Source: Avena insularis
Taxonomy: Eukaryota > Streptophyta > Magnoliopsida > Poales > Poaceae
Length of the DNA: 64,000 nucleotides
NCBI GenBank assembly: GCA_023614405.1
Contig: CM042685.1
Location: forward strand, 232,045,661-232,109,660
Direction of reading: 5' to 3'
Shown here piece by piece: positions 48,101-58,716 of this stretch (within the stretch, counting starts at the first letter, position 1; every line of letters starts with the position of its first letter). A program made the translations under genes and the position numbers. The notes beneath the pieces are model-generated. The model had not been told where the DNA came from. It saw only the letters and a list, made by a program, of their open reading frames with translations, and did not search any database.

Positions 48101-49796
48101 TCGCTTCAACTGAGCTGCCAGGCAAGCACTACCACATGCTTGCATACATATAGTACCTATTGCCTCTATCTTATTCTTGCATCATTGAGTCGCGATTGCA
48201 TTAAACTGAATCCCAAGTATTGCATAGCCTTTACTTTTAAACCCCACCGAAGCTTGTCCTCCATCCCATGAGCCATTACTACAGGAGTTGTTTGAGCCAT
48301 GCGAGTCATAGAACAGCATGTGTAGGGTATGTGAGAGTCTGATGGATAACGAGGTACCTATACAACTTAACCTGAGTAGTAATGGGATAACTAATGAAAG
48401 TGGCACCGGTGAGCAATATCTGCTATTTGGTTTTTCATGCTCACTTGTGTCCCGTAGGACCCCGAGTACTTGATTCCTGTTCCTTGAATATTCGCGCTAT
48501 CCACCTCCGGGAGGCTTATGAACCCCCGAGCAGAGCTTGATTCATTCTTATTTCTTGGGGCCACAAACTAGTTTGAGGTTTTATTTACTATCCTGTACTT
48601 ATGCCATGCTTTACCGCTTTATTTAAAATTGTGCGAGTAATCGCACTGTCTTTATTTAGGTAAGGAGTGTTTTGATGTATCGACAAGCCCAGTCACACTT
48701 TCAGTTCCCATGTTTACAGCCATTGGCGCAAACCTTGAGTCCGTCTTCAAGCCACCAACTTCGTCGGGTAGCTTAATGGGTGGCCCTCAAATATTTCAAT
48801 CCGTGATCGCTTTGTCGTGGATCGCCTCGTTGGGTTTTGATTTGGTTTTCCGAGGTTGATCGAGTGTGTGTTGCTATTTGTGCACCTAGGGTAAAACTTT
48901 CAAAGCCGTGTCCGCGTTATGGGACGACTTGGAGCACAGTTCTCGATCATAGACAAGCATAACTAAAGTACCGCTTTTAATTTGACTAAATCGACTAGTA
49001 AATAGTGCAGCACTCATGGAATGGTTAATAAAACTGCCAACGGATGGGGGTTGTTTCGCTTCCTCGTCGGTAGCGAGGAGGAGGATGGATCTGCTGATAT
49101 TACTGTTATAATCATGTTATTAATTCATGGACATCCGCTATCTCTGGTTAGGCGGATGGTTAGCAGTATCTATAGAATTGTTAGGGTTTATCTTTTGCTG
49201 CAATTCGTCACCCAGGTTGTGTCCCCTTTAGAGGCATAAAGACTTGCTGAGTACCCTAGGGTCTCACACGATAAATTGTTTGATTCGGATGAACAGTAAA
49301 CTCGCAAGATGGATACTGGGTGGAGGAGACAGACGATGTGGGCAACGATCATTCGGTGTAGAGATTCGGAACGGGATCCGTGAGATCTGTATGGATGTGT
49401 TTATTTATGGGGCATCTTATGCCGATTTGCTTCTTATCCGTATCGGATCTTGTTTTCCGCTTCGCTTGATACTCGATGTTTGATGTATGAGGAGATATCC
49501 TAAACTATTATATCTATCTAGGATATTTGGATCTTGCCGTATGGCGTTGCAATATTCCTTTCTTTTTAGATGGAATGACTCAGAACCATTGTATGGTGGC
49601 TTGCATACATACTCATTTGTGTATGTAGTTGATCCTTCAGCCGATTATGCCGCCCGTTCTTGTCCCGATGTTCGGAAATGGTTAGGACGGCCGAAAGGTC
49701 TACCTGTGAGTGGCATTTGGGCCCCACCGTACTATTTTAACCATTTCCGCTCATCCAGGCTTGTAACTAGGATCGTAATTCACCGAGGTAGTTACA
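45115..49796. repeat. Solo LTR, 4682 bp, of a large-LTR (probably gypsy) family
   Basis: The insert begins TGTAGCATCCC and ends GAGGTAGTTACA. It is flanked on both sides by the 5-bp duplication tcata (45110-45114 and 49797-49801). Removing it restores the copia Gag-protease junction. No PBS, PPT, gag or pol lies within, so it is a solo LTR from intra-element recombination. The TGTAGCATCCC start resembles the TGTAACATCCC start of the 1-13548 element, hinting at plus orientation and the same clade, but most of the sequence differs. It has a CT-rich tract with scattered CCCTAA (46040-46380), a C15 run at 47101-47115 and GC-rich ORFs that I do not regard as genes. Confidence 0.85.
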
Positions 49797-50635
49797 TCAT
49801 ATATACCTTTGTTTGCCTTGCCGGCCTTCTTGTCTGCCAAATACTTGGGGTTGTTGCCCTTCCAGTGGCCAGTCCCCTTACAATAGTAGCACTCGGTATC
49901 AGACTTAGGGCCAACTCGGGGTTTCTTTTCAGGCACGGCAATCGGCTTGCCTCCCTTACTTCCCTTCCATTTTCCCTTCTTGTCTTTCTTGAAACCAGTG
50001 TTCTTATTGATCATCAACACTTGATGTTCCTTTTTTATCTCCACTTCTGCAGTTTTAAGCATTGACAGAAGCTCGAGGAGAGACTTCTTCATGCCTTGCA
50101 TATTATAGTTCATCATGAAGCTCTTATAGCTAGGTGTCAGAGACTGCAGAACACGATGGATGCCTAAGTAAATGGGAATCGATATTCCCAAGGACACAAG
50201 ATTATCGGCGTAACCCGACATCTTGAGTACATGCTCACTAACGGAGCTGTGCTCGTCCATCATGCAGCTAAAGAACTTTTCTGAAGCATTGTAGCTCTCT
50301 ACAGCAGCATGTGTGTCGAAAATCATTTTCAACTCACCCATTGCATCAAATGCATTGACGTTTTTGAAACGCTTTCGAAGTTTCGGCTCTAGCCCATACA
50401 ATATGCCGCAATGAACTAAGTTGTGGTCCTCTTGACGAGTCTGATAGACATTCTTCTCCTCGTCATTGGCATCCTCAAAAGGTGGGCGGCCTAGCGGCGC
50501 TTGTAGCACATATTTCTTTTGTGCAGCAGAGAGGAGAATCCTCAAATTCATGGCCCATTCGGTAAAGTTGCTACCGTTCGTTGCAAGTTTCTCTTTCTCC
50601 ATGAACACATTGAAATTAAAAGCAGGTGGTGCCAT
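49797..50635 (-). pseudogene. Gag of the WIS/BARE-like copia
   Basis: From MAPPAFNFNVFMEKEKL at 50635 the frame is open to the insertion. The UBN2-type gag domain spans ~20-200 (YNASEKFFSCMMDEHSSVSE). A basic tail follows, then the knuckle CYYCKGTGHWKGNNPKY, in which the fourth ligand of the CCHC motif is Asn instead of Cys. The apparent end at 49751 lies inside the solo LTR and is artificial; real coding stops at KANKGIYD and would resume at 45109. Confidence 0.9.
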
Positions 50636-51674
50636 CTACAATAGAATTTGTAAAGTTTAGACTAAGTTGATGATAGATTGAGTTCAACTAATCCTCATTA
50701 TGAATGAACTCCCACTCAAAAACGTCATCCCTCGTGCCATTTTGGTGATTACATGAACCAAATCCACTACACCAAGTCCGATTATCACGTGAGTCGGTGT
50801 AGCTTCAAAGGAGAGCATCAAATGGGCATCATATCTACTAGACTCATGCTTAACCTTTCGGTCCGTGTTCCGAGGCCATGTTTGTACATGCTAGGCTCGT
50901 CAAGTTAGAACCTTAGTATTCGCGTGTGTAACTATCTTACACCTGAAATATGGTCGTGGATCCAAGAACACCCGATCATCACGTGATGTCTTGGAGCGAT
51001 GAAAACATAATCGGTGCATACTAAAGGAAGAACACATTCTTATCTTGATATTTAAATGAGGGATCATCTTATTATGCTAATAAAGCGCTAAACAAGCAAT
51101 ATAAGATGCTATCAAACATCACATGTTTATTAGTGAAATGATATGGTTCCCGCATATGATCTCTATCATGTGCATTGTGGTTAGATCACTATCATATCTT
51201 TGTGTGTAAGGCCAAGGTCTATGGAACTTACGTGTTATGTGTGTTGTAAGAGTATCATCTCATACTTCTACTTACAATAACACCATATCATAACACTAGC
51301 CCAGCAACAATCTAAACTAGACGCCTCTAATTTATCCATTGCAAGTTTTACGTGGCTTAGGGCTTTCGAAGATAGAACCGTTCTTACCTACAAACATGAA
51401 CCACAACGAGGATAACCAAATTGTTGACAACTCGTTGCAAAATAGATATTGACTATAGTAGGAGAGACAGACATCCGCTAGCCACTTATGCAAACTAGTT
51501 GCATCTCAAGCGTGGAACAGGTCTCATGTGCGAGGACATGTAAAGTTTGTCCGGGACGCTTCATCCCGCTATGCCACCAATATCCAAAATTACAACTAAG
51601 GAGCAACAACATGATCATCATCACCCACATACTCATATGTGTACTACCCGTGTAAAGCATCTACGCATAGATCC
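50636..51674 (-). other. Untranslated leader of the WIS/BARE-like copia
   Basis: About 1 kb between PBS and gag with no convincing ORF. It is diverged but collinear with the leader at 34017-35205 (for example the ACGTGATGATCGGG-type stretch near 50978, minus strand). Confidence 0.75.
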
Positions 51675-51687
51675 GGCTCTGATACCA
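51675..51687 (-). other. Primer binding site, initiator tRNA-Met (copia)
   Basis: The minus strand reads TGGTATCAGAGCC, a perfect match to the initiator-Met PBS, one base inside the LTR end at 51689. Confidence 0.93.
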
Positions 51688-51688
51688 C

Positions 51689-51849
51689 TGAAGGGTTCGC
51701 AGCATAGAAAACAAAAAATTTCCTACGATGGGAACTAAGTACCAAGATCTATCTACTAGATACAAACAACGGGCGGATGTATATCCGTAGAGAACATACC
51801 CTTGAAGACTGTCGTGGTGGTGGCACGGCAGATACCATGGGTAGGCTAA
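51689..51849 (-). repeat. 5' LTR end fragment of the WIS/BARE-like copia (161 bp)
   Basis: On the minus strand the fragment ends GCGAACCCTTCA at 51689. Rightward it is cut at 51849 by the gypsy LTR that starts TGTTTGGGG. The five bases before that LTR are gctaa, the candidate target-site duplication of the gypsy. Confidence 0.82.
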
Positions 51850-52594
51850 TGTTTGGGGCCAATGGATGCTAGAGGGATCCGGGGAGGGAAGATGCAGTTA
51901 CTTCTACACACAAATGAATAACATGCAAATCTTTATTTCTCCTCCCTAGACTACAAGTGCTCCACGAGCTGTTTGCAGGAAGAAGAGAAAAGCTACACGA
52001 TCCTTACGGCCTTGAATGAATCGATCCCCCTCTCAGGAGTCCATGCCTCTCCTTATAAAGGGGTTCCTTGGCTCCTTCTAGGGCTGACATGGCAAGCATA
52101 TTCTTGGAATATGCTTGTCCCAAAGTGGTAACTCGGCGAGCTCCTTTCCGTGTCTCCCTTCTATTGGCGGCAAGGTTCCAGAGGGCCTCACATGTACTCC
52201 TCGGGCTTCCTCACTGTCACCTCCGTGACGCCTGTCTGCCCCTCTACATCTCTACTCTTTGTCCTTAGCGCTTGGCTCTGTCTAGATTCCTCCTATAGCA
52301 GCTAGGGTTTGACCTTAGGCACCTCCTTCTCCCGCAAGCTTCATGTTACTCGGCCTTGTCTTGGATTACCCGACTCGACATTTACCTGCATTCAAGTTGT
52401 ACATACATATTCGGCCGACTTAACTCGTATGTCGGCCGGATCAGGAATCGCTCCCTTCATAGGTATCATGGCCGTGCTTATCTCGGCCGACTTTTACAAG
52501 ACTCAGCCGATATAAACAATAACTCGGCAGATGACAGGGGAAACTCCTTTTATCTTCCCCTGTCTTGACCCTATCCGGGGTCACCTCCCCAACA
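51850..52594 (-). repeat. 3' LTR of the Tat-like gypsy (745 bp)
   Basis: On the minus strand it starts TGTTGGGGAGGTGACC at 52594 and ends GGCCCCAAACA at 51850; the ends form an imperfect inverted repeat. It holds a minus-strand TATA box (TTTATAA, 52053-52059) and an AATAAA (51932-51937) about 120 bases downstream, the expected U3-R-U5 order. The sequence just outside (GCTTCGGGGACTAA on the minus strand) is the PPT position. With no second LTR in view, the boundaries rest on these signals. Confidence 0.8.
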
Positions 52595-52988
52595 TTAGTC
52601 CCCGAAGCTGGTGTGGTCCTGCCCGTAACCTCGGCCGGGCCACATCAGTTTCCCTTTATTCATTTCTCGTCATCTCCGAGTTACTTTTTTCTGTTCGAGG
52701 TATCCACACTGCTTCTCGTGCACGCCTCGTCCTACGTGTAACACTCATCATTATTTCTCTAGTTTTTTGTTCCTCTACAGTGCCCACTGACAAGCTACAG
52801 TGATTACTGCGCCTGTCGCGTCGGCGCTGCGACGCCTCGCGCACCGCATCGGTCAGGAGGCCTGATCCTCTCCTGCGTCGTGTGGTCTTTGGTGTGGCTC
52901 CACTCAGCCGCGAGCGGTTCTGCCGCACGCATGATCTACACGGTTAACGCTCGCATGCACGATCCCACAACTGCCAGGGCCGTGCGGT

Positions 52989-52996
52989 TATAAATA
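52989..52996 (+). promoter_or_regulatory. Putative TATA box of the antisense gene
   Basis: TATAAATA lies within GCGGTTATAAATAGGGGC, on the strand opposite to gag-pol. It is followed by a pyrimidine-rich stretch and about 250 bp later by the antisense coding region. It lies outside the LTR. Confidence 0.6.
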
Positions 52997-53245
52997 GGGG
53001 CACGAGGCTAGAGGGTTCACTTTCCCCCTTCGCTTACCGTTGCTCTTCTTCCTCCTTGTGCCCGCGCGTCTGTTCGTGCTCCTGCGGCTGCGCCATCGTC
53101 GACATCTTCGACGGCGAGGCCATAGTTCCTCTGCTCCGTCGACCCCACCACCGTGCGCCTGCTCCGGCGCCGTTGCCGGTGAGTTTTTTATGGTCCTGCT
53201 GCTAGGTTCTCTCGCTAGACGCATCAGTCGTCCTCCGGATTTCCC

Positions 53246-56200
53246 GTGCGGCTCTTTTCTGCTCCGCCGCCGTCTTCGCCTAGAACCACGACGGGGCCCT
53301 GCGCCTCTAAGCCTAGCTCCACCGTTAGTTCTTCTTCCGTTGATTCCTCCAGCGACCCGATGTCGAGTTCAGTTAGTGGCGCGCTCGTCGAAGACGACGA
53401 CGTAGCGTCTGGTCCAGAGCGGGGCTCCTGGCAGGGTTCCTCCATCACTCGTCATGAAATCGAGTGGTTAATTAGGACTTGCCGGATTCCTGCCGAGGTA
53501 GGCTGTCGCTTACCCGGCAAGGAACCTTCTCCCGTACTCAACGACGGCGAGTATGTCGTTTTTATGTCTCACTTTGCTTGTGAGTTTGGTCTTCCTCTTA
53601 GCGATTTTTCTAAGGATTTCCTTGATTACTTCGGCCTTCTGCCGCATCACCTTCCGGCTAATTCCATCATCTCCCTATCCGCTTTTATATCGGCCTCGGA
53701 AGGATACTTTGGCCTCTGGCCGTCTGTGCACGTATGGTCCAAATTTTTCCAGATCCGATCTAACATCGTTCCAGACAAATCCCTTCATCCCTCTGAGAAG
53801 TTGCTCACCCAGTGTGGAGCCGCGTCCATCACACCTCGGAGAAAATCCGAGTTTCCTCGTGTTGCTGGTCTCGAGTCTTGCAAGAAGTGGCATAGATCGT
53901 TTTTTCTATGTCAAGAACACTGGAAAGGAAGACAAGATTCGGCTCCCTGCCTTTTCCATCGGCCCCCCTTCCAAGAGGAACTGGACCTACAACCCCAGGA
54001 AGAGCCATGCTTTGGCCGAGGCTTTCGAGATTCGGCTGAAGGAGTTGATCCGCGCCGGGCTACGCGACGAGGATCTGATGACCACCTTCGTCAGCAGCCG
54101 AATCTGCCCTTTCCAGCATCGTACGCACAAACTTTGTTACATGAGCGGTCCCCTCGATCCCAACCGAGTCTCATCGGTTGAGCTCGAGGATTATCTTATC
54201 TACAAGCGCGTCGGAGTTATCTTCAAGACTGATATGCTGGAAGACTAGACCTGGGGGCTAAAGCCGTTCACCCGTGGGAATCCTCCTCCCGAGGTAAGTT
54301 TACGTATTTGTGCCTTGCTTTCTAATTGCGTTGGTGACTCCTTTTTCTAATTCCTCTTTGTCTCTTTTCTTGTAGAGATTTGCGCAGCAAAAGATCGAAG
54401 ATGCCGAGGTTCTGGCCCTCCCGTGGACCGTAGATCAGAACACCCCGGACAGTGGGGAGCCTGACTCGGAGGAGTTTGTTCCCAAGTCAGACCTCGCTCC
54501 GGCTCGCGCCCGTGGCAAGACCTCGGCCCACGGGGAGGAAGGTGATTCGGACGACGTCCAAATTCTTGAGGTAGTCGCCGTAATGCCTATCTCTTATGCA
54601 TTTTTGGCTTCTACTTCCCCAGCTAATCAGGCCGGTCAGGTGCACGGCGCCGAGCCTCTCGCCTCCCAACCTCCTGCTCCCTCAAGGAAGCATACCGCTC
54701 CAGCAGGTGTCTCCGAAGCCGCTCCCAAGAAGCGAACAAAGAAGTCAGCCCAGCACCTTCCGAAGCGTAAAACCATGCCTGGAGTTACTGGGTGAGTTCA
54801 TTTTCATTTGTATTTCTTGTTTCTCTCTTTCTATCTTTTGATTTGACTTTCTATGCTTTTGCAACGCTCCTCTTTCTGTTAAGCCAAGTGGCCCGAGTAT
54901 GACGAGTCATACAACTCGGCTGCCTTCTCCTCTGCCTCCTGAAGATACCAGAGCTCCTAGTCCCGCTCGCGTTGACTCTCCTCCTGCTCCAACTCAGACA
55001 TCACCTCGGCAAGATGTACCCGTGGTCTCCATTGTTGATGCCAACATAACTCCGCCAGTAGATTCTCCTACCGAATCTGTTGCCTCCGTTGCGAACCCCG
55101 AAGTTTCTCCCAAGATTCCTTTGACCCCCACAATTCCAACCGCAACTCCAACTCTAGCTGAGGATATCATCACCTCGGCGCCCTCGGAAACCATAATCCT
55201 CCGACCCCCAAAAATGCCACTCCAAGTGCCGAGGTTGCGGCCCCTGCCGACATTTTTCTAAGGCTAAGAAGGTTGTTGTTACCAGACCTTCATCATCTCA
55301 GAAGGGGCCGGGTAGCTCCTCTCAACCCAACATTGCTGATGTGTTCCACAAAGGGGTTTCCTCTGCTAAGATCGTTGTCACCCCGGCCGCCGATACTCAG
55401 CTTACTCTTCACAAGAGTCCCGCGGCGGCGGTGGTTACACAACGTGTCCGAGGTAAAGTGCTGACTCGTACCGAGAGTGGGAACAGCCTCGGCTCCTTGG
55501 TTGAGTATGCCAATAATTGGAATGCTGCTGATCAACTTGAGGGCAATCTGAGCAATCAGCCATTTCAACTCTCCGACATCAGCAGTCGCTTGCATATGGC
55601 TGCTAAGATCGTGCTTGATAGCAATAAGATGAACGAGGTAATTGCTTTTGTTGACATTTGGTTAGTTATTCGAATGATAGTATATATACTCTAGTCCCCG
55701 AAGCTTGCAACCGAATAACTTGTTATCCGTTTGGAAACTTTGTTAGGCCTAAAGTGCGTTATTCGCCGAGTAAATTTCCTGTATGACTTTGACTCATCGT
55801 GGTTCATTTGTATTCCATATTAAACGTTTGCTGAATCCGGATCTATTTCGCCTTTGATTGTCCAGTCATTTAGGTTCGAGATACGTTTAGCTTGATTCGG
55901 GTCTGTTTAGCTTTGAATATCTAGCCACCTAGGTCCGAGTTAAGCTTTGCTTGATTCGGATTTGTCTTAGCTTCGAATATCCAGCCACCTAGATCCGAGT
56001 TAAGCTTTGCTTGATTCGGATCTGTCTTAGCTTCGAATATCCATCCACCTAGATCCGAGTTAAGCTTTGCTTGATTCGGATCTGTCTTAGCTTTGAATAT
56101 CTGACTATGTAATTTATTTTGTCGCTTAGGTTGCCAATGATCGGCGGACAACCGAGTTCCAAAGGCTGCTTTTCGTGCACAAGAAATTGCAAGAGAAGTA

Positions 56201-57670
56201 TGAGAAAGATCTTCCCGTGGTGAAGAAAACGGGTAACTTAAAAAATCTTTGTATTGTCCCTTAAGTTCTTAATATTTTCGACTTGAGGTGCTAACCCATT
56301 TTGCTGGTAAACAGGTAATATCAATAATCTTAATATCCGTCTTGAGAAGAAAGTCAAAGCTCTGGAAGGTTAGTTATTATTTTCCTCTATTGATTTTCGT
56401 TTGAGACTTATCCTGGGTTTCTTATAGCCTTCTGGCTTTGGTATAGCCGAGTTTCAAACTCTTGCAGCGTCGCATCAAGAATGCATACCCATGCCTGATA
56501 TGATGCTGCATTTTTTAGAGCAAGCCGCCACTCATTCGGCGCAATTGAAAGAGAAAGATGACGAGATAACCTGGTTGCGTGCCGAGGTGGAGTCCCTCAA
56601 GCTTTCTCAAAAATACGAGTTAGAGAAAGTTGATCAGGAGTTCTCCGAAGAAAAGAATCGGCTAAGTCTGCAACTTCAAAAAGATAAAGAACTCCTCGAG
56701 GCCGTCGAACTTAAGAATCGGACGATGAGCGAGGAAATCACTCGCTTTGAGAAGACTAGGGTTGACTGGACTCAGGATCTCAGAAAATGTTGAGCTATAT
56801 TCATAATAAGTTTCTGACCATGGCCGAGTTATCTTCTTCTCTTTCTTACTTTTAACTGATATACTTTTATTTTGTGTAGATCATTTTCCGGAAGCTAGGC
56901 CCGTGAGCTCTAGAGAGGTCATTACTGCTCGCCAGCACTGAGGTGTCCTCGCAGATTCGAGCCCAGAATATTCAATGGAAGACTTCTTGGTTGCCGTTGG
57001 CGCTGCCATTGGTCCGATGAAGATTATGGGCAGGGATTTGGTGCAAGCAGCCATTCGGGCCTACCATGTTCTCTGGCTGAATACTTCTGGAACTCCTGAT
57101 ATTGACGAGATCAAGATACTGGTGGAAAGATTAATGGCATCCCAGAGCCAGTTAAATCTCTGGAGGGAATCCGCTAGACGGGCTGGTGCTGATATGGCGC
57201 TCACAGTCATTATGTCTTGGTACGAGGAAATTTCGCTCGACACCTTGATAAACTTGCACACTGGCTCCCGTTGGGTTGAAGATCCAGAATTCGTCGCTCG
57301 CCGCCAAGCTCATGCCTTCTAGCTTGTTGAGTATGCTGATGTGCATAACTGGATTGAAGGGCCGAGCTTTCTTCCCAACCCAGTGGATGACGTCGAAATC
57401 TAAGATGCCTCTGATAATGATTCGGCCGACCAGGATGAGGGTGAGGGCGACTCGGACAACTCTGGTGATTCCAGCACAAGCTCGGATGGGGACGATGATG
57501 CGCAATCATCTTCCAAAGGGACTGGGCACTCTCAAGCTCAAACTAATGTTTCTCAGCAGCCCAGGACTTCCCCCGAAGTTACCATTGCTTCTGTGGAAGG
57601 CGAAGTAACTTCGGCCAAGGCGCCGTCTACCTCGGAGCACCCAGTGCCTGATCATGCCGCTGCCTCTTAG
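53246..57670 (+). pseudogene. Spliced antisense gene of the Tat-like gypsy (PF04195-like 'putative gypsy transposon' protein)
   Basis: Exon 1 (to 54293) encodes a Ser-rich N-terminus and the conserved domain of plant 'putative gypsy type transposon' proteins (EYVVFMSHFACEFGLPLSDF; KKWHRS). It is split by a one-base shift in a T run near 53900, then FFYVKNTGKEDKIRLPAFSI, with a TAG at 54246-54248. Introns with GT-AG ends are predicted at 54294-54375, 54792-~54883, 55638-56129, ~56233-56314, 56369-56467 and 56789-56880; reading frame is kept across the first, fifth and sixth. The 56491-56788 exon is a predicted coiled coil (LKEKDDEITWLRAEVESLKL). The last exon has WYEEISLDTLINLHTGSRWV and an acidic Asp/Ser tail, with stops at 56939, 57320 and 57402. 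The start codon is uncertain: no in-frame ATG occurs before 53360, and a TAG lies at 53216-53218. Its function is unknown. Confidence 0.72.
55832..56101 (+). repeat. 60-bp tandem repeat (about 4.5 copies) inside an antisense-gene intron
   Basis: Units beginning TTGATTCGGATCTGTC recur at 55892, 55951, 56011 and 56071, with a diverged unit before 55892. The last three are nearly identical. The array lies wholly in the predicted intron 55638-56129. Because 60 is a multiple of three it produces a spurious repetitive ORF on the minus strand. Confidence 0.92.
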
Positions 57671-58280
57671 GTTCAAAAAACTTCTTAAATTGTTTCGAGT
57701 CCCTGGTATGCCGGGCGTATGATGTGTGTGAAACAATTGTCCGACTTTCTGTGTGGTACGAACCCTTTTTGCCTGTTGCCGCTAAGGCATGGTTGACGGT
57801 GATCATTATTAGTTTGTCTAAACAGATCTTGTAGCTTTATATCTTTGCTTTGGCGACCTTCAATCTCATAGGTTCAGATCGTATGTTTTCATGTGGTTGA
57901 CCTTAGTTCGGTGCTTATATTGTCTGGCCTTATAAATTCGACGGCTTGGACATTGTGTTCTGGACCTCTATTCGAGATATAAAACTCGAATCCCGTATCT
58001 GGAAAAGTGAAACAATAAGTTGCACCCCTTATCATACTTCGTTTCGCTAGGAGTGTTACTCTTTTTGCATCATTCTTAGAGATCTTTGTTTGCTGAGCTA
58101 TGGAACTTTTATGTGTTTGGCAACAAATAATCCATTAAACCCACTAGTCCCCGAGTTATCACTTGGGATATCTAGTTCTTGCATGTGCTCAAAGAATTAC
58201 CTTGGACCATGTGGTCGTCCCCGAGTTGCAAACCTAGTTGCTGAGATATATTTCATGGGTTAATGCAGACAATTTTACGG
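57671..58280. other. Spacer between antisense gene and tandem array
   Basis: No ORF of note. Two isolated CCCCGAGTT motifs (58149 and 58219) foreshadow the array that follows. Confidence 0.6.
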
Positions 58281-58672
58281 GGTAACCCCTGAGTCATTGC
58301 TCAAGGTGCCGGGGTTTAATGCATGATTCAAAATAAGAAATAACATAAGGCAGTCCCCGAGTCACTGCTCAAAGGTGTTGAGGTTTAATACATAACTCAG
58401 ATAAGAAATAACATAGGGCAGTCCCCGAGTCACTGCTCCAAGATGCCGAGGTTTAATACATAACTCAGATAATAAATAGCATAGGGCGGTCCCCGAGTCA
58501 CTGCTCAAAGGTGCCGAGGTTTAATACATAACTCAGATAAGAAATAACATAGGGCAGTCCCCGAGTTACTGCTCAAAGGTGCCGAGGTTTAATACATAAC
58601 TCAGATAAGAAATAGCATAGGGCAGTCCCCGAGTCACTGCTCAAAAGTGCCGAAGTTTAATACATAGTTGAT
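58281..58672 (+). repeat. 68-bp tandem repeat, about 5.5 copies
   Basis: Units beginning GCAGTCCCCGAGTCACTG occur at 58350, 58418, 58486 (GCGGT variant), 58554 and 58622, exactly 68 bp apart. A diverged unit is at about 58281. The array sits between the integrase stop and the antisense gene. Confidence 0.95.
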
Positions 58673-58716
58673 ACTTCGACTTGAAGCGTCATATTACACC
58701 ATACCCTAGATGGCTC

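Larger units (their letters stand above)
41102..51849 (-). mobile_element. WIS/BARE-like Ty1/copia element with three later insertions
   Basis: The minus-strand copia body is flanked by partial LTRs: 3' LTR start at 41955, 5' LTR end at 51689. LTR termini TGAAGGG and CCCTTCA form a 7-bp inverted repeat. It is interrupted by a solo LTR (45115-49796), by a Tat-type gypsy in the 5' LTR (51850) and by the Angela tandem in the 3' LTR (41101). Gag, RT and RNase H are largely open, making this the best-preserved copia coding region in the window. Confidence 0.9.

Noticed and set aside
53246..54181. Antisense ORF as an independent host gene
   Set aside because: Its domain belongs to proteins typically encoded by Tat-lineage gypsy elements, and it sits between this element's pol and 3' LTR, so it is part of the element.
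55921..56151. Minus-strand ORF with a 20-residue repeat
   Set aside because: It is produced by the 60-bp tandem array in an intron; opposite strand, no start context, no domain.
58281..58672. CRISPR-like regular repeats
   Set aside because: The whole 68-bp period is conserved with no unique spacers, and the setting is a plant retrotransposon. It is an ordinary tandem repeat.
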